The translations under genes and the position numbers were made by a program. From Ruminococcus sp. (GTDB lineage Bacteria; Bacillota; Clostridia; Oscillospirales; Ruminococcaceae): 64,000 bases of DNA. The notes under the pieces are model-generated. The model was not told where the DNA came from and ran no database searches. It saw only the letters and a list, made by a program, of their open reading frames with translations. Shown here piece by piece: positions 8,607-17,385 of the stretch. Every line of letters starts with the position of its first letter. Positions within the stretch are counted from its first letter, which is position 1. Where the stretch lies: positions 62,001 through 126,000 of the forward strand of contig JAFSBM010000041.1 in assembly GCA_017437285.1 (NCBI GenBank), in the 5' to 3' direction.

Positions 8607-10016
8607 TTATCTCTTACGCTTTACAATTTTAATTCGCTTCTTTTCGGGAGCTTTCGCAATCTCCGCAGTTTCGGGTTCAGCCGTAACTTCGGGGATTTTT
8701 TCTTTTTCCTCAACAGGAAATTCCATAGGCTCAGCCATTTGCCTGCCCACAACTGCAACAAATTCGCCGTCCTCAATTTCACCATAGTCCTCGTATTCGC
8801 TTATACCCTCATTTTCCTCGTCAACCTCGCAGATGAACTCCGCCACTTCGCTGCCCTCGGAAAAATCGGCAAATTCAATAATCAGATTGACATTTCTGCC
8901 GAAGTCGAATACAAGTTCCACATCGGGAATACTGCCGTATGAGGGGAAAATCATTACTGCCGTGTCGCTAGCTGTCATTTCAGCCGCCGCATAAAGCTTT
9001 GCAATGTCATCGGGATTAATCTCGTTGGCAGAAGTGATATGCTGCCACTTTGCATTGCCTACACAGTAAATACTGCCGTCGCTTTCGTACAGGGAAATTG
9101 TGGGATTTAATGGGAAAAATTTGCGTTCCCTGCACAGATAGCCTGCCTTGGAAAGTGCTTTCACAACCTTGCCCTCACGTGCGGCTCTGGCAAGCTTTGA
9201 AATATACACCTCAAAAAGTTCCTGCATTGAGAAAAATACCGCATTTTCCACGTATTTTCCGAAATATCCGCTGCTGTTCTTCTGGAGAACCATTCGGCAG
9301 ATATTCAGAACAGCCGTATATTTCTTGGCATTTCTCGTATTGATACAAGCCGCAAAATCACGCTCCACGCTGTTGCACAGTTCCACATCATCAAGCTGAA
9401 TGATAATTTTTTTCAGTTCCTGCTTATTTACGTGGCTGTCAACAAGTTTCAGAAGAACTGCCGCCGCCGTCTTTATAAGGCGATTTTCCGCACGATTTGG
9501 AGTGAAAACATCGTGGCGGACATACAGCCTTTCACGGTGGGCGAGATTTCGCCGTATATTCTCGGAGAAAAGAATACTGCCCTGCATTGAGTTGGTATTT
9601 TCCTCAATGGAAGTATACCCCGAAAGCATACCGCTTTTCATAATTTTTGAAAATTCACGAATGAACACAGCGGCGAAATATTCCATAAAAGAGCTGTCCT
9701 CGCTGTCAAGAAGCTCCGCTGTATTCTTCTCAAATGGCATATCAAGATAAGCCGAAACCATACGTCCCAGCAAGCCTTTAGCCTCGGTGACTGACTTCCC
9801 CAGCCGTGGGTAAATCTCAATTGCCCTGCCGTCATTAAGCCGCAGTACACCTGCAAAATCACGGGATTTTATAACCTTTTTTCCCTTTTCCATACACAGG
9901 AGCATAAGCTGTGGATTTCGCAGGGCAAAGTCCTCGATTTTCTCAAAAAGTTCCGAATTTTCCTCGTTAAACTCTATTATAATGTCATTTTCAAATCTTG
10001 CAATTATATCTTTCAT
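8607..10016 (-). CDS. McrC-like component of a McrBC-type system, catalytic residues apparently substituted
   Basis: McrC is the nuclease partner of the GTPase McrB in modification-dependent DNA restriction. The 469-residue product begins 6 bases after the mcrB stop, and its site (AGGTAA) lies inside mcrB. The N-terminal half matches the McrC family (GVLRLNDGRAIEIYPRL, NRLIKTAAAVLL). The PD-(D/E)XK core is expected as P-D-I ... D-(A/T)-K-(Y/W). Here it reads P305-T306-I and N321-A322-K323-W, so both acidic residues are replaced while the lysine remains. The C-terminus has an unusual ~90-residue acidic tail ending in a basic KRIKIVKRKR segment. It may no longer cut DNA, or may use other residues. 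Confidence 0.85.
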   Translation of the reverse strand: MKDIIARFENDIIIEFNEENSELFEKIEDFALRNPQLMLLCMEKGKKVIKSRDFAGVLRLNDGRAIEIYPRLGKSVTEAKGLLGRMVSAYLDMPFEKNTAELLDSEDSSFMEYFAAVFIREFSKIMKSGMLSGYTSIEENTNSMQGSILFSENIRRNLAHRERLYVRHDVFTPNRAENRLIKTAAAVLLKLVDSHVNKQELKKIIIQLDDVELCNSVERDFAACINTRNAKKYTAVLNICRMVLQKNSSGYFGKYVENAVFFSMQELFEVYISKLARAAREGKVVKALSKAGYLCRERKFFPLNPTISLYESDGSIYCVGNAKWQHITSANEINPDDIAKLYAAAEMTASDTAVMIFPSYGSIPDVELVFDFGRNVNLIIEFADFSEGSEVAEFICEVDEENEGISEYEDYGEIEDGEFVAVVGRQMAEPMEFPVEEKEKIPEVTAEPETAEIAKAPEKKRIKIVKRKR

Positions 10017-10022
10017 CTCAAA

Positions 10023-11798
10023 TTACCTGTAAATATTTATAAAATCCTGCTCAGTCCAGTTATCGGGATTTCCAATGCGGTAAATATTCCTGTCGGAGTC
10101 GAATGCCTTGATAAATTTCGGCTGAATTGTTTCAATAAACGTGTTTTCGTCATTGAGAATAAGGCGGATTTTCTCGTAATCGTCAAAGAAATATTCCTGC
10201 AAAAGGGGAATAATTCTGTTGTTGAAAATCTTTCTCAATGTGTCAATATCACGGATTGAGCCGTCTTTATTCATAAAATATGCGTGACCGATTGTATGCT
10301 CACGGTCATAGTAATACTCAATTCGCTGATTTATAGCCGTAAGCATTTCGCAGAGGTCAATTTCTCCGCAATTTTTCAGCAATTCGGGAACAGGCATCAT
10401 TTCCGTGAAGTCAAAACGTCGTCTTAAAGCCGTGTCAAGCATTGCAATTGAACGGTCAGCGGTATTCATTGTGCCGAGGATATACACGTTCCGGGGAACG
10501 ATAAATTCTCTCTGTGAAAAGGGCAGAGTTACGGCAGTTCCACGCTTTGTATCTTCAATAAGGGTGATAAGTTCACCGAAAATTTTTGAAATATTACCAC
10601 GGTTGATTTCGTCAATTACCGCAACATAATTTACATAGGGATTTTTTGACGCTCTGTCGCAGAATGTCTTGAATACACCGTCATAAACACGGTAAATTAC
10701 GTTTGTTTCAGCGTGGGCAGAAGTAGACTCCTTGCCGTATTTGTCTACGATTACAGGGCGAATACCCTCAACGAAATCTTCATAGCTGAATGACTGGTGG
10801 AAAGTGGTGAATTTAATTCGTCCATGCTCACAGTAGTCGTCAAAACGTGCCTTTACATCGGCATACGGCTCATTGTCCACATTTTCCTTATTTTCAACAA
10901 GAGCAACAGCGTGTTTAACTGTGTTATATGTTTTACCTGTGCCGGGAGGGCCGTAGAGGATACGGTTCAGACTGCCGATATTTCTGGGCTGGTCGTCCAT
11001 TTCGGGGGAGTACGGCAGAATTTCCTCGTCGGGTTCTTCCTCGATATGATTTTCAACATCAAGATGTTCCCCTAAAATCTCAAAAATCTTGTAGTTGCGG
11101 ATTTTGAAATTAGCGTCACGGTATGCCTTGATTTTACGGCAGTTCTCCACATAGGCGGAAACTGACATAACATCTTCGAGTTCAATTCCCACGAAATCGA
11201 AAATAGTGGGAACTTCACCTGCACAGATAATGGGGAAAGTAAAGGGTTTAAGGCAATGGAGGATTCTTGACACAACCACAACGGAAAGCCCCGACTGCTC
11301 GAATTTTTCGTTCAGCACCTGTGCGGAAAGGTCGAATATTTCCTCATCTGTTTCACGGTTCATCTGAACGATTTCAAGGCAGAGGGAAATGAAATCACGT
11401 ATGCAGTCCTTATGCTCGGCAATTGAACGGTCAGCAAAGGTATCGAAAGATGTGTCGTAAATACCTACAGTTACAGCGTCATCGTCCTGATTTCCCGTAT
11501 AACGTCTGCGTGAGGCAAGCTGCCATATATCCTCAATTGTCTTGATAAGTGATTTTTTATCAGCGTGGAGGAGGTGGCTTTTCAGCACATTTGCCCTTTG
11601 TGTTTCCATTCCGCCTGCGGTAGTTTTTACGCAAATGGAATAAATGAGGTCAAGGTCGGTATAGTCGATAATTGATTTGTTGCGGAGATTTTCGTAGCGT
11701 CTGACGGCATTTCGCATTATTTTGTACGAACCGTCATATTCATCGGGAAGAATTTCGCTTTCGTGGGTTAGTCTTGTGATGATTTCCTGTATATTCAT
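10023..11798 (-). CDS. McrB-like AAA+ GTPase
   Basis: McrB recognises modified DNA through its N-terminal domain and powers translocation and cleavage with McrC. The 591-residue protein has a ~260-residue N-terminal region of no clear family, presumably the DNA or signal sensor, then an AAA+ module: Walker [12 protein letters not shown] near residue 284, Walker [28 protein letters not shown] segment near 400, and the McrB signature MNTADRS near 450 followed by an arginine finger region (LRRRFDF). A good site (GAGAGGAT) precedes the ATG. It is co-transcribed with the mcrC-like gene downstream. Confidence 0.92.
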   Translation of the reverse strand: MNIQEIITRLTHESEILPDEYDGSYKIMRNAVRRYENLRNKSIIDYTDLDLIYSICVKTTAGGMETQRANVLKSHLLHADKKSLIKTIEDIWQLASRRRYTGNQDDDAVTVGIYDTSFDTFADRSIAEHKDCIRDFISLCLEIVQMNRETDEEIFDLSAQVLNEKFEQSGLSVVVVSRILHCLKPFTFPIICAGEVPTIFDFVGIELEDVMSVSAYVENCRKIKAYRDANFKIRNYKIFEILGEHLDVENHIEEEPDEEILPYSPEMDDQPRNIGSLNRILYGPPGTGKTYNTVKHAVALVENKENVDNEPYADVKARFDDYCEHGRIKFTTFHQSFSYEDFVEGIRPVIVDKYGKESTSAHAETNVIYRVYDGVFKTFCDRASKNPYVNYVAVIDEINRGNISKIFGELITLIEDTKRGTAVTLPFSQREFIVPRNVYILGTMNTADRSIAMLDTALRRRFDFTEMMPVPELLKNCGEIDLCEMLTAINQRIEYYYDREHTIGHAYFMNKDGSIRDIDTLRKIFNNRIIPLLQEYFFDDYEKIRLILNDENTFIETIQPKFIKAFDSDRNIYRIGNPDNWTEQDFINIYR

Positions 11799-12066
11799 AA
11801 CAAAATCCTCTCAATTTAGTAGATTTTTATAGTTTTATTATACTATATTTTTCCATACTTGTCAACGATTTTTAGACGATGTTTATTATTATTTTACATT
11901 TTTTTAGAGATGCACTTAAAATAAAAAGACGGCAATCGTTAAGACTGCCGCCCATAATTCTGAATTCTGAATTCTTAATTCTTAATTCTTAATTAACATT
12001 AACTTGCCGTTCCAAAAAGCTAAAGGCTAAAAGCTAACGGCTAAAGGCTTTTAGACGCATTACGCT
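11799..12066. other. Gap with repeat relic, terminator hairpin and heptamer repeats
   Basis: The mcrB side is AT-rich. A degraded family 1 end (TTTTTAGAGATGCACTT) lies at 11901-11917. A CGGCA/TGCCG hairpin at 11928-11952 has its T-run on the minus strand and probably ends the M23 gene transcript. CTGAATT/CTTAATT heptamers follow at ~11960-11995 and GCTAAAG-type heptamers at ~12018-12060. Confidence 0.6.
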
Positions 12067-13794
12067 TTATTCAATGTCGTCCTCTTTCTTCATATCAACC
12101 GTCATATTCATAGTGTTGAGGAAAGCAGCAGGGTCAAGGCAGATACCCTGATAACGCACCTCAAAGTGCAGGTGATTACCAAAGGAATTACCCGTATTTC
12201 CAACAAATCCTATAAGCTGTCCCTTGGTTACATACTGTCCCTCAACGGCATAAACCATAATCATATGGGCATAAACTGTTGCATAGCCGTCGGGATGTTC
12301 AATCATAACCACATTGCCGTAGCCGCCCCAGTTCCAGCCTGCACTGACAACCAGGCCTTCTTCGGCAGCATAGATTTCAGTACCCTCAGGAGCTGCAATA
12401 TCCAGTCCCTTGTGATTTCTGTCGCTGATAAAGCTGTCGCTTACCCAGCCGCCGTCAAGAGGCCAGCCCATTTGTCCTGTACCTGACATGGGAGCACCGA
12501 AATAAACTGTCTGCGGGTCATCGGGCATTGCAGAATATGTGCCTATACCGATAGTTTCCACCACAGGGGATTTTGTAATTTTGCTGCTTATAACATTTCT
12601 TGACTGTTCAATTCCGTCAATGTATGTTACTTCATATTTGCTTATTTTTTCGCCACGTTCACCCTTTGTAAGAACTGCACGAATACCCACGTTGAGGGAG
12701 CTTGTTTCAACCTCAACTGTTTCGTAGTCGAGGAAAGTTACAGTTTCATGCTCACAGATATACTGAATGGGGAGAAAGCGTTCAGTTTCCGTTACGTTTA
12801 AAATCTGTCCGATAAAAATACCGTCGGAAGCGTTGGGGTTGAGCGTGTTGAAATCTTCAAGCTTCATTCCGAATTTTTTTACAATATCAAGAACAGTTTC
12901 GTTTTTCTGAACTACGTACACCTTTTTGCGTTGCTTAGTGGAAGTAAGCTGAGTTATTGCACCCTGTTCCGTTTTAAGGCTGCTCATCAGATAAATTCCC
13001 TTGGTGTACTCAATTTTATTGGCGTAGGAAACTTCCTTGACCTTTCCGTCGGGCTTATAGTCAAGAAGTGCCTTGTCGAGAGCCGACTGGACTTTTTCCT
13101 TATTTTTCACCGCACCTATAAATTTTCCGTCAATGTAAATGCCGTAAGCTTCGATAAGTTCCTCGTTGGAGGCTTCAAGCATCTGATTTGCAAGTTCTGA
13201 GGGAGTCATCACAGTATCGCTTGCTGAAATTGCACATACTGAAAGCTGAGTTGATAAGTCGATTAACTCATCATTTTCGGAGTAGGCAATTCGCTGCTGA
13301 AAATCACGTTCAGCCATATTGTAATCAGCTTCGGCAGAGATTATTCCAAGGCGTTTTCCGTTGAAATCCACCGCAATTCCGTATTTCTGAGATGAACCGC
13401 TTGTAATAATTCCCACGGTAAAGACAATGCACACCACGGGAAGAATGTAGTTGAAAGCGGTATACATAACGCCGTATTCGCCGAAAAAGAATGAGCCGAT
13501 AAATTGCAGAACAGCCTCGGCATAAACTTTTCCGCCCTCTTTTTTGGCGTGGCGGATATTTTTAGCAAGGTCGTTTGATTGCTGTACACGGCTGCGGAAT
13601 GACTCAGTGGCACTGCGGAAAATCAGCATAAATCCACGTTTTGCAAAGCTGAACAGACCGCAGAGCTCCTCCCATATAAAGCGGAAAATCCCGATAATTC
13701 CAAGGAGTACAGCGGCAATAAATTTAAAAGTGCAAAGACCGCTTCTTACAAATAGTCCTGTTATAAATCTTCCTGTTTTTCGCAGAAAATTCAA
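12067..13794 (-). CDS. M23 metallopeptidase with LysM and G5 domains, membrane-anchored
   Basis: Predicted peptidoglycan endopeptidase. The start is TTG, with AAGGAA 8 bases upstream. Residues ~20-40 and ~112-135 are hydrophobic, anchoring the protein so that the rest is outside. After a ~160-residue unassigned region there is a LysM cell-wall-binding domain (~297-345, VYVVQKNETVLDIVKKFGM), a G5 domain (~350-425, GERGEKISKYEVTYIDG) and a C-terminal M23 peptidase domain (~455-560) with zinc ligands in HKGLDIAA and HLHFEV. The domain order resembles clostridial cell-wall hydrolases active in growth or spore cortex/engulfment. The gene appears monocistronic. Confidence 0.92.
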   Translation of the reverse strand: MNFLRKTGRFITGLFVRSGLCTFKFIAAVLLGIIGIFRFIWEELCGLFSFAKRGFMLIFRSATESFRSRVQQSNDLAKNIRHAKKEGGKVYAEAVLQFIGSFFFGEYGVMYTAFNYILPVVCIVFTVGIITSGSSQKYGIAVDFNGKRLGIISAEADYNMAERDFQQRIAYSENDELIDLSTQLSVCAISASDTVMTPSELANQMLEASNEELIEAYGIYIDGKFIGAVKNKEKVQSALDKALLDYKPDGKVKEVSYANKIEYTKGIYLMSSLKTEQGAITQLTSTKQRKKVYVVQKNETVLDIVKKFGMKLEDFNTLNPNASDGIFIGQILNVTETERFLPIQYICEHETVTFLDYETVEVETSSLNVGIRAVLTKGERGEKISKYEVTYIDGIEQSRNVISSKITKSPVVETIGIGTYSAMPDDPQTVYFGAPMSGTGQMGWPLDGGWVSDSFISDRNHKGLDIAAPEGTEIYAAEEGLVVSAGWNWGGYGNVVMIEHPDGYATVYAHMIMVYAVEGQYVTKGQLIGFVGNTGNSFGNHLHFEVRYQGICLDPAAFLNTMNMTVDMKKEDDIE

Positions 13795-13824
13795 AATAAC
13801 ACTTCCTTATTGAAATTTTAATAA

Positions 13825-13899
13825 GCCGTTAGCCGTCAGCTGTTAGCTGTTAGTTATTAGCTAAAGGCTAAAGGCTATAGGCTAATAGCTAAAAGCTTT
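13825..13899. repeat. Heptamer repeat with inverted halves
   Basis: TTAGCCG-type heptamers on the left change to GCTAAAG-type heptamers on the right, so the region can fold into a long hairpin. It starts right after the stop codon of the RluA-LuxS gene on the minus strand. Confidence 0.75.
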
Positions 13900-15222
13900 T
13901 TAGAAATGATATTCGTAGTTCAGCATTTCCTCGGTATAATTTTCAAGACGCTCTAAAAGCGGAAGAACATCTTTTTTTGCGGAGTCGAGGTCATGCTCTA
14001 AATAATTTCCGCACTCAATTTCGGAAAGACCGGGGATAACACCGTCAAATTCCGCAATAAACGCATATGCGGATTTTACGAGAGAAATCGCCTGTTCGCC
14101 TGTCATATTATCTCTTGTCAGCAGATAAAAGCCTGTGCGGCAGCCCATAGGACCTACATAGATTATGCTGTCGCTGTACTGGCTGTTTCGTGCGTATGTG
14201 GCAAAGAGATGCTCAATTGTGTGAAGTGACGGATTTGAGATATAAGTGCCGCCGTTGGGCTTGACCATACGCACATCATATGTGATAATATCACCGTCAA
14301 TTCTTGATATGTACATACCTACACCGAATTTAGTGTGGTCAACCTGAAAGCTTGCTATTTTTTCCATAATATTTCCTTTCCTTGTGAAAAGCTCCTCAAT
14401 ATCCTGCGGAATTGGAGCCTCCACGGTAATTTCTTCATTTGTCATTGGCAGTTTAAAGCTCATTTTTCCGCAGTGGAGAGCTTGTCTTGTGATTTTTTCA
14501 AGGCTGCCCCCATAAAGGTCGTCACCTGCAAGGGGATAGCCGAAATGGCTGAAATGAACTCGAATCTGATGAGTTCTTCCTGTTTCAAGGTCAATTTCAA
14601 GGAGGGAAAAACCGTTGCCCTCTCTGATTTTCTTGTAGTGTGTAACGGCTCTTTTGCCGTCCTCACGGACACAGCGGATTATAATGCTTTCGTTTTCTCT
14701 TGCTATGGGAGCGTCAATAGTTCCCTGCGGTTCTGTAATGCCCTGAACTGCCGCATAGTATATCTTATGTGCCGTGCCTTGTAAAATATTCGCACTATGA
14801 GAATTTTTTGCCACAAGACACAATCCCGAAGTATCCTTATCAAGGCGATTTACAGGGCGAAAGGCAAGTTTTCCGTATCTTGCCGCAAAAAAATTCCCTA
14901 AAGTATCAGTTCTGTGGCGGATTGAGGGGTGAACAGGCATACCCGACGGCTTGTTGAATACGACTAAATCCTCATTTTCAAAAATTATGGGGACTTGAAG
15001 CAGGGGATTAGGCTCAATTTCGCTGTTGTCAGTCTGTTCAAGAGTGATTATATCGCCGTTTTTCACCATATCAACAGTTCTTGCGAATTTGCCGTTTACA
15101 GCAATTCCCTTTTGATTTTTAAGCTTTCGGATAAGCCCTGCGGAAACTCCGCAGCTGTCACGGAGATAATTTTTAAGCTGCTGTGGATTTTCCGAAACTA
15201 CGGTGAATACAAGTCTGCTCAT
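13900..15222 (-). CDS. RluA-family pseudouridine synthase fused in frame to LuxS (S-ribosylhomocysteine lyase)
   Basis: One open frame of 440 codons. Residues 1-285 are an RluA-type RNA pseudouridine synthase: S4-like N-terminus, catalytic Asp in RPVNRLDKDTSGL, and LETGRTHQIRVHF. Residues 286-440 are a complete 155-residue LuxS, which converts S-ribosylhomocysteine to homocysteine and the autoinducer-2 precursor. Its zinc ligands (HTIEH, and Cys in SEIECG) and catalytic Cys (GPMGCRTGF) are present. There is no stop codon between the parts. However, ATG 14367 at the start of LuxS has its own site (AAGGAAAGGAAATATT), so LuxS could also be made alone. The overall start at ATG 15222 has AAGGAGG 12 bases upstream and overlaps the preceding gene by 50 bases. 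Confidence 0.92.
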   Translation of the reverse strand: MSRLVFTVVSENPQQLKNYLRDSCGVSAGLIRKLKNQKGIAVNGKFARTVDMVKNGDIITLEQTDNSEIEPNPLLQVPIIFENEDLVVFNKPSGMPVHPSIRHRTDTLGNFFAARYGKLAFRPVNRLDKDTSGLCLVAKNSHSANILQGTAHKIYYAAVQGITEPQGTIDAPIARENESIIIRCVREDGKRAVTHYKKIREGNGFSLLEIDLETGRTHQIRVHFSHFGYPLAGDDLYGGSLEKITRQALHCGKMSFKLPMTNEEITVEAPIPQDIEELFTRKGNIMEKIASFQVDHTKFGVGMYISRIDGDIITYDVRMVKPNGGTYISNPSLHTIEHLFATYARNSQYSDSIIYVGPMGCRTGFYLLTRDNMTGEQAISLVKSAYAFIAEFDGVIPGLSEIECGNYLEHDLDSAKKDVLPLLERLENYTEEMLNYEYHF

Positions 15223-15979
15223 AGGCGTTTTCGTCCTCCTTGAAGAATATGGATATGCCGACAGCATATGATACCGCAATTTTCGGTATGAAATAGGGTG
15301 GAATAATCAACACAGGGAGCAGATATGTCAATATCAGTTTCAACGGGAATTTCCCTCTGTGCCGCATAAATTTAATGGTAAACAGCACAACACGGAAAGC
15401 TGAAAAATCCTCTTTTTTCAGCAGAAGAAAGGGAACTGCCGTAAGTCCGAAACGGAAGTAAATCCACCGTATACCGAGAAAAATCCCTAATGCAATGAGA
15501 TTGACCGCCACGAATAATTCCGCCTCAGCTGCACCGTCAGACAGCAGGTAAATTCCAAGGGCAAAGGCTGCCACTATGGGGAGAAGAAAAAGCGCTGAAA
15601 TCAGGCATACAAAAAAGTTGGCAGAAATTGAACGAAGAATGAATTTTCCGCTTGAAAGATAGCGTGAAAGGCGTTTCGGCTCTTTTTTGCCCTCAGCAAA
15701 TAGCATAAGCCTTGCACCAAGACCGCACCACAAAGGCGGCATTATGAGAAATCTCAGCAGAATGAAAATTGCCGATAAAACAGCCTGTTCCGTGTTTATG
15801 CCTGTGAAAAGGTCAATGGGGCGGATAGTGCCGAAGTATAGCATAAGGCAGTATAGTGCCGCTTCAGCTGAACGGAGGAGCAATTCTCCGCCGATTGGCA
15901 GCAGGCAAAGGAGAAGCAGCTCCCACCGCTTTCCCTTTATCATTTTTTCCGTATATCCCGAAAGCTCCCGAATTCGCAT
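15173..15979 (-). CDS. Multi-pass membrane protein of unknown function
   Basis: Not recognised. The 268-residue protein has about six hydrophobic segments (~20-45, 62-85, 120-145, 155-172, 180-190, 215-240) with Arg/Lys-rich loops between them, the pattern of a clostridial integral membrane protein of unassigned family. It overlaps the RluA-LuxS start by 50 bases, which implies co-transcription and possibly coupled translation. Its ribosome site (AAAGG...GGTGAT) lies next to the 158-bp element at 16001-16158, which therefore separates it from any upstream promoter. Confidence 0.75.
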   Translation of the reverse strand: MRIRELSGYTEKMIKGKRWELLLLCLLPIGGELLLRSAEAALYCLMLYFGTIRPIDLFTGINTEQAVLSAIFILLRFLIMPPLWCGLGARLMLFAEGKKEPKRLSRYLSSGKFILRSISANFFVCLISALFLLPIVAAFALGIYLLSDGAAEAELFVAVNLIALGIFLGIRWIYFRFGLTAVPFLLLKKEDFSAFRVVLFTIKFMRHRGKFPLKLILTYLLPVLIIPPYFIPKIAVSYAVGISIFFKEDENAYEQTCIHRSFGKSTAA

Positions 15980-16000
15980 TATAACATCACCTTTCCTTTA

Positions 16001-16158
16001 GGGCATCTCTAAAAACCCCTTTTGAGAAAAAACAGCTATGCACGACATCTGCTTCGTCAACCTCCCTTGGAGTGCGAAAGCACGCCTTCGGAAGCTTTCC
16101 TTGCAGCTGCCGCACCTATCTGTTTTTTCTTTAATCAAACGGGTTTTTAGAGATACCC
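16001..16158. mobile_element. 158-bp MITE-like element, family 1 copy A
   Basis: Terminal inverted repeats GGGCATCTCTAAAAACCC and its complement (one mismatch) bound exactly 158 bp. A 4-bp direct repeat TTTA flanks both ends (15997-16000 and 16159-16162), the mark of transposition. The interior can fold (GGAGTGCGAAAGCACGCCTTC) and carries no open frame of note. Confidence 0.85.
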
Positions 16159-16201
16159 TTTAGTGATATTATTGGCATTTATTCGCTGATTATACGGCGG
16201 T

Positions 16202-16605
16202 TATTAGTTGTTAGCTGTCAGCCATTAGCCATTAGCCGTTAGCCGTTAGCCGTTATCCATTAGCCGTTAGTCGTCAGCCGTTAGCCATTAGCCGTCAGCC
16301 GTTAGCCGTCAGCCGTTAGCCGTCAGCCATTAGCCATTAGCCGTTAGCTGTCAGCCATTAGCCATTAGCCATTAGCCGTTAGCTGTCAGCCATTAGCCAT
16401 TAGCCGTCAGCCATTAGCCATTAGCCGTTAGCCGTCAGCCATTAGCCGTTAGCCGTTAGCCATTAGCCGTTAGCTGTCAGCCATTAGCCGTTAGCCGTTA
16501 GCTGTCAGCCATTAGCCATTAGCCATTAGCCGTTAGCAATTAGCAATTAGCCGTTAGCAATTAACAATTAGCTGATAGCTAAAAGCTAAAGGCTAAAGGC
16601 TTTTA
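16202..16605. repeat. ~400-bp array of degenerate heptamers (ATTAGCC/GTTAGCC/GTCAGCC)
   Basis: Roughly 57 units of a 7-bp motif, RTYAGCC, follow head to tail with little interruption. The last ~45 bases turn into the reverse-complement type (GCTAAAG), so the right end can pair back on the array. The right end runs into the 3' end of the phosphatase gene and supplies its stop codon. Confidence 0.9.
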
Positions 16606-17222
16606 TTATATGGGCAATAACCGAGGATTTCAAATGCCTGTGAGTTGAGCCACATCTGTGCAGTTACCATAAGGTCAAATCCCTCGCCGCAGGGGGCATT
16701 GAGATATTTCGGGTCATATTTTGGCAGTCCGAAACCTGTCAGCAGATTTGAAATAATTCCGCCGTGGGTAATCAAAGCACAATGAGTAAGCCCGTTATTC
16801 ATCATATCAATGATAATGTTGTGGAATGAAGCGTAAATTCGAGCTGTCATTTCCTCAAGGCTTTCGCCCTTTGGAGGTCTTGCATCTCTGCCGCCGCCGA
16901 GCCATGCCTTGTAATCCTCACGATTTACAAGTTCATCAACGGATTTTCCCTCAAATTCGCCGAAATTCAGTTCACGCATACCCTCGGAAATCACAAGTTC
17001 CCTGTCGGGGAAAAGGATTTCAGCAGTTTCCGTGCAGCGTTTCAGGGGAGAAGAATAAACCCTGTGTACTTTCGGGTAGTCGAATTCGTCCATTTTAGCG
17101 GCAAGCTCCGCACATCCCTTATCGGAAAGGGATAAATCGGTAGAGCCGATATATATGCCGTTTTCGTTGGCATAGGTCAAACCGTGGCGGATTATGCTTA
17201 TTCTGTAGCCTTTCATAGTCAT
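16593..17222 (-). CDS. Histidine phosphatase family protein (phosphoglycerate mutase-like)
   Basis: Members transfer phosphate through a phosphohistidine; substrates range from sugar phosphates to alpha-ribazole phosphate (CobC). The 209-residue protein has the catalytic RHG near residue 12 (SIIRHGLTYANENG), the SSPLKRCTETAEI segment, and the second catalytic His in LITHGG near 150. A GGAAAGGAAAT site precedes the ATG. No cobalamin genes are near, so the substrate is open. The last codons and the TAG stop are made by the first unit of the heptamer array, a sign that repeat growth has reached into the gene end. Confidence 0.88.
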   Translation of the reverse strand: MTMKGYRISIIRHGLTYANENGIYIGSTDLSLSDKGCAELAAKMDEFDYPKVHRVYSSPLKRCTETAEILFPDRELVISEGMRELNFGEFEGKSVDELVNREDYKAWLGGGRDARPPKGESLEEMTARIYASFHNIIIDMMNNGLTHCALITHGGIISNLLTGFGLPKYDPKYLNAPCGEGFDLMVTAQMWLNSQAFEILGYCPYNKSL

Positions 17223-17315
17223 ATTTCCTTTCCATATAAGGTTATTGTAAAAATATACAAAAAAATCCCGAAAAATTTATACAGTTTTCCTATTTACTTA
17301 TTATACCCAATGTAT

Positions 17316-17321
17316 TATAAT
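17316..17321 (+). promoter_or_regulatory. Possible -10 element for the XRE regulator gene
   Basis: TATAAT lies ~65 bases upstream of ATG 17386 in a very AT-rich gap. No convincing -35 was found, and several overlapping TATAAT-like sequences make the choice uncertain. Confidence 0.35.
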
Positions 17322-17385
17322 ATTAGTAGCAATAATTATACACTATGTATCTATTAATATTTTTTATACAGGAGGGGTTTTTCCC

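Noticed and set aside
16202..16605. Possible CRISPR array
   Set aside because: The period is 7 bp with no spacers and no cas genes nearby; it is a simple heptamer array.
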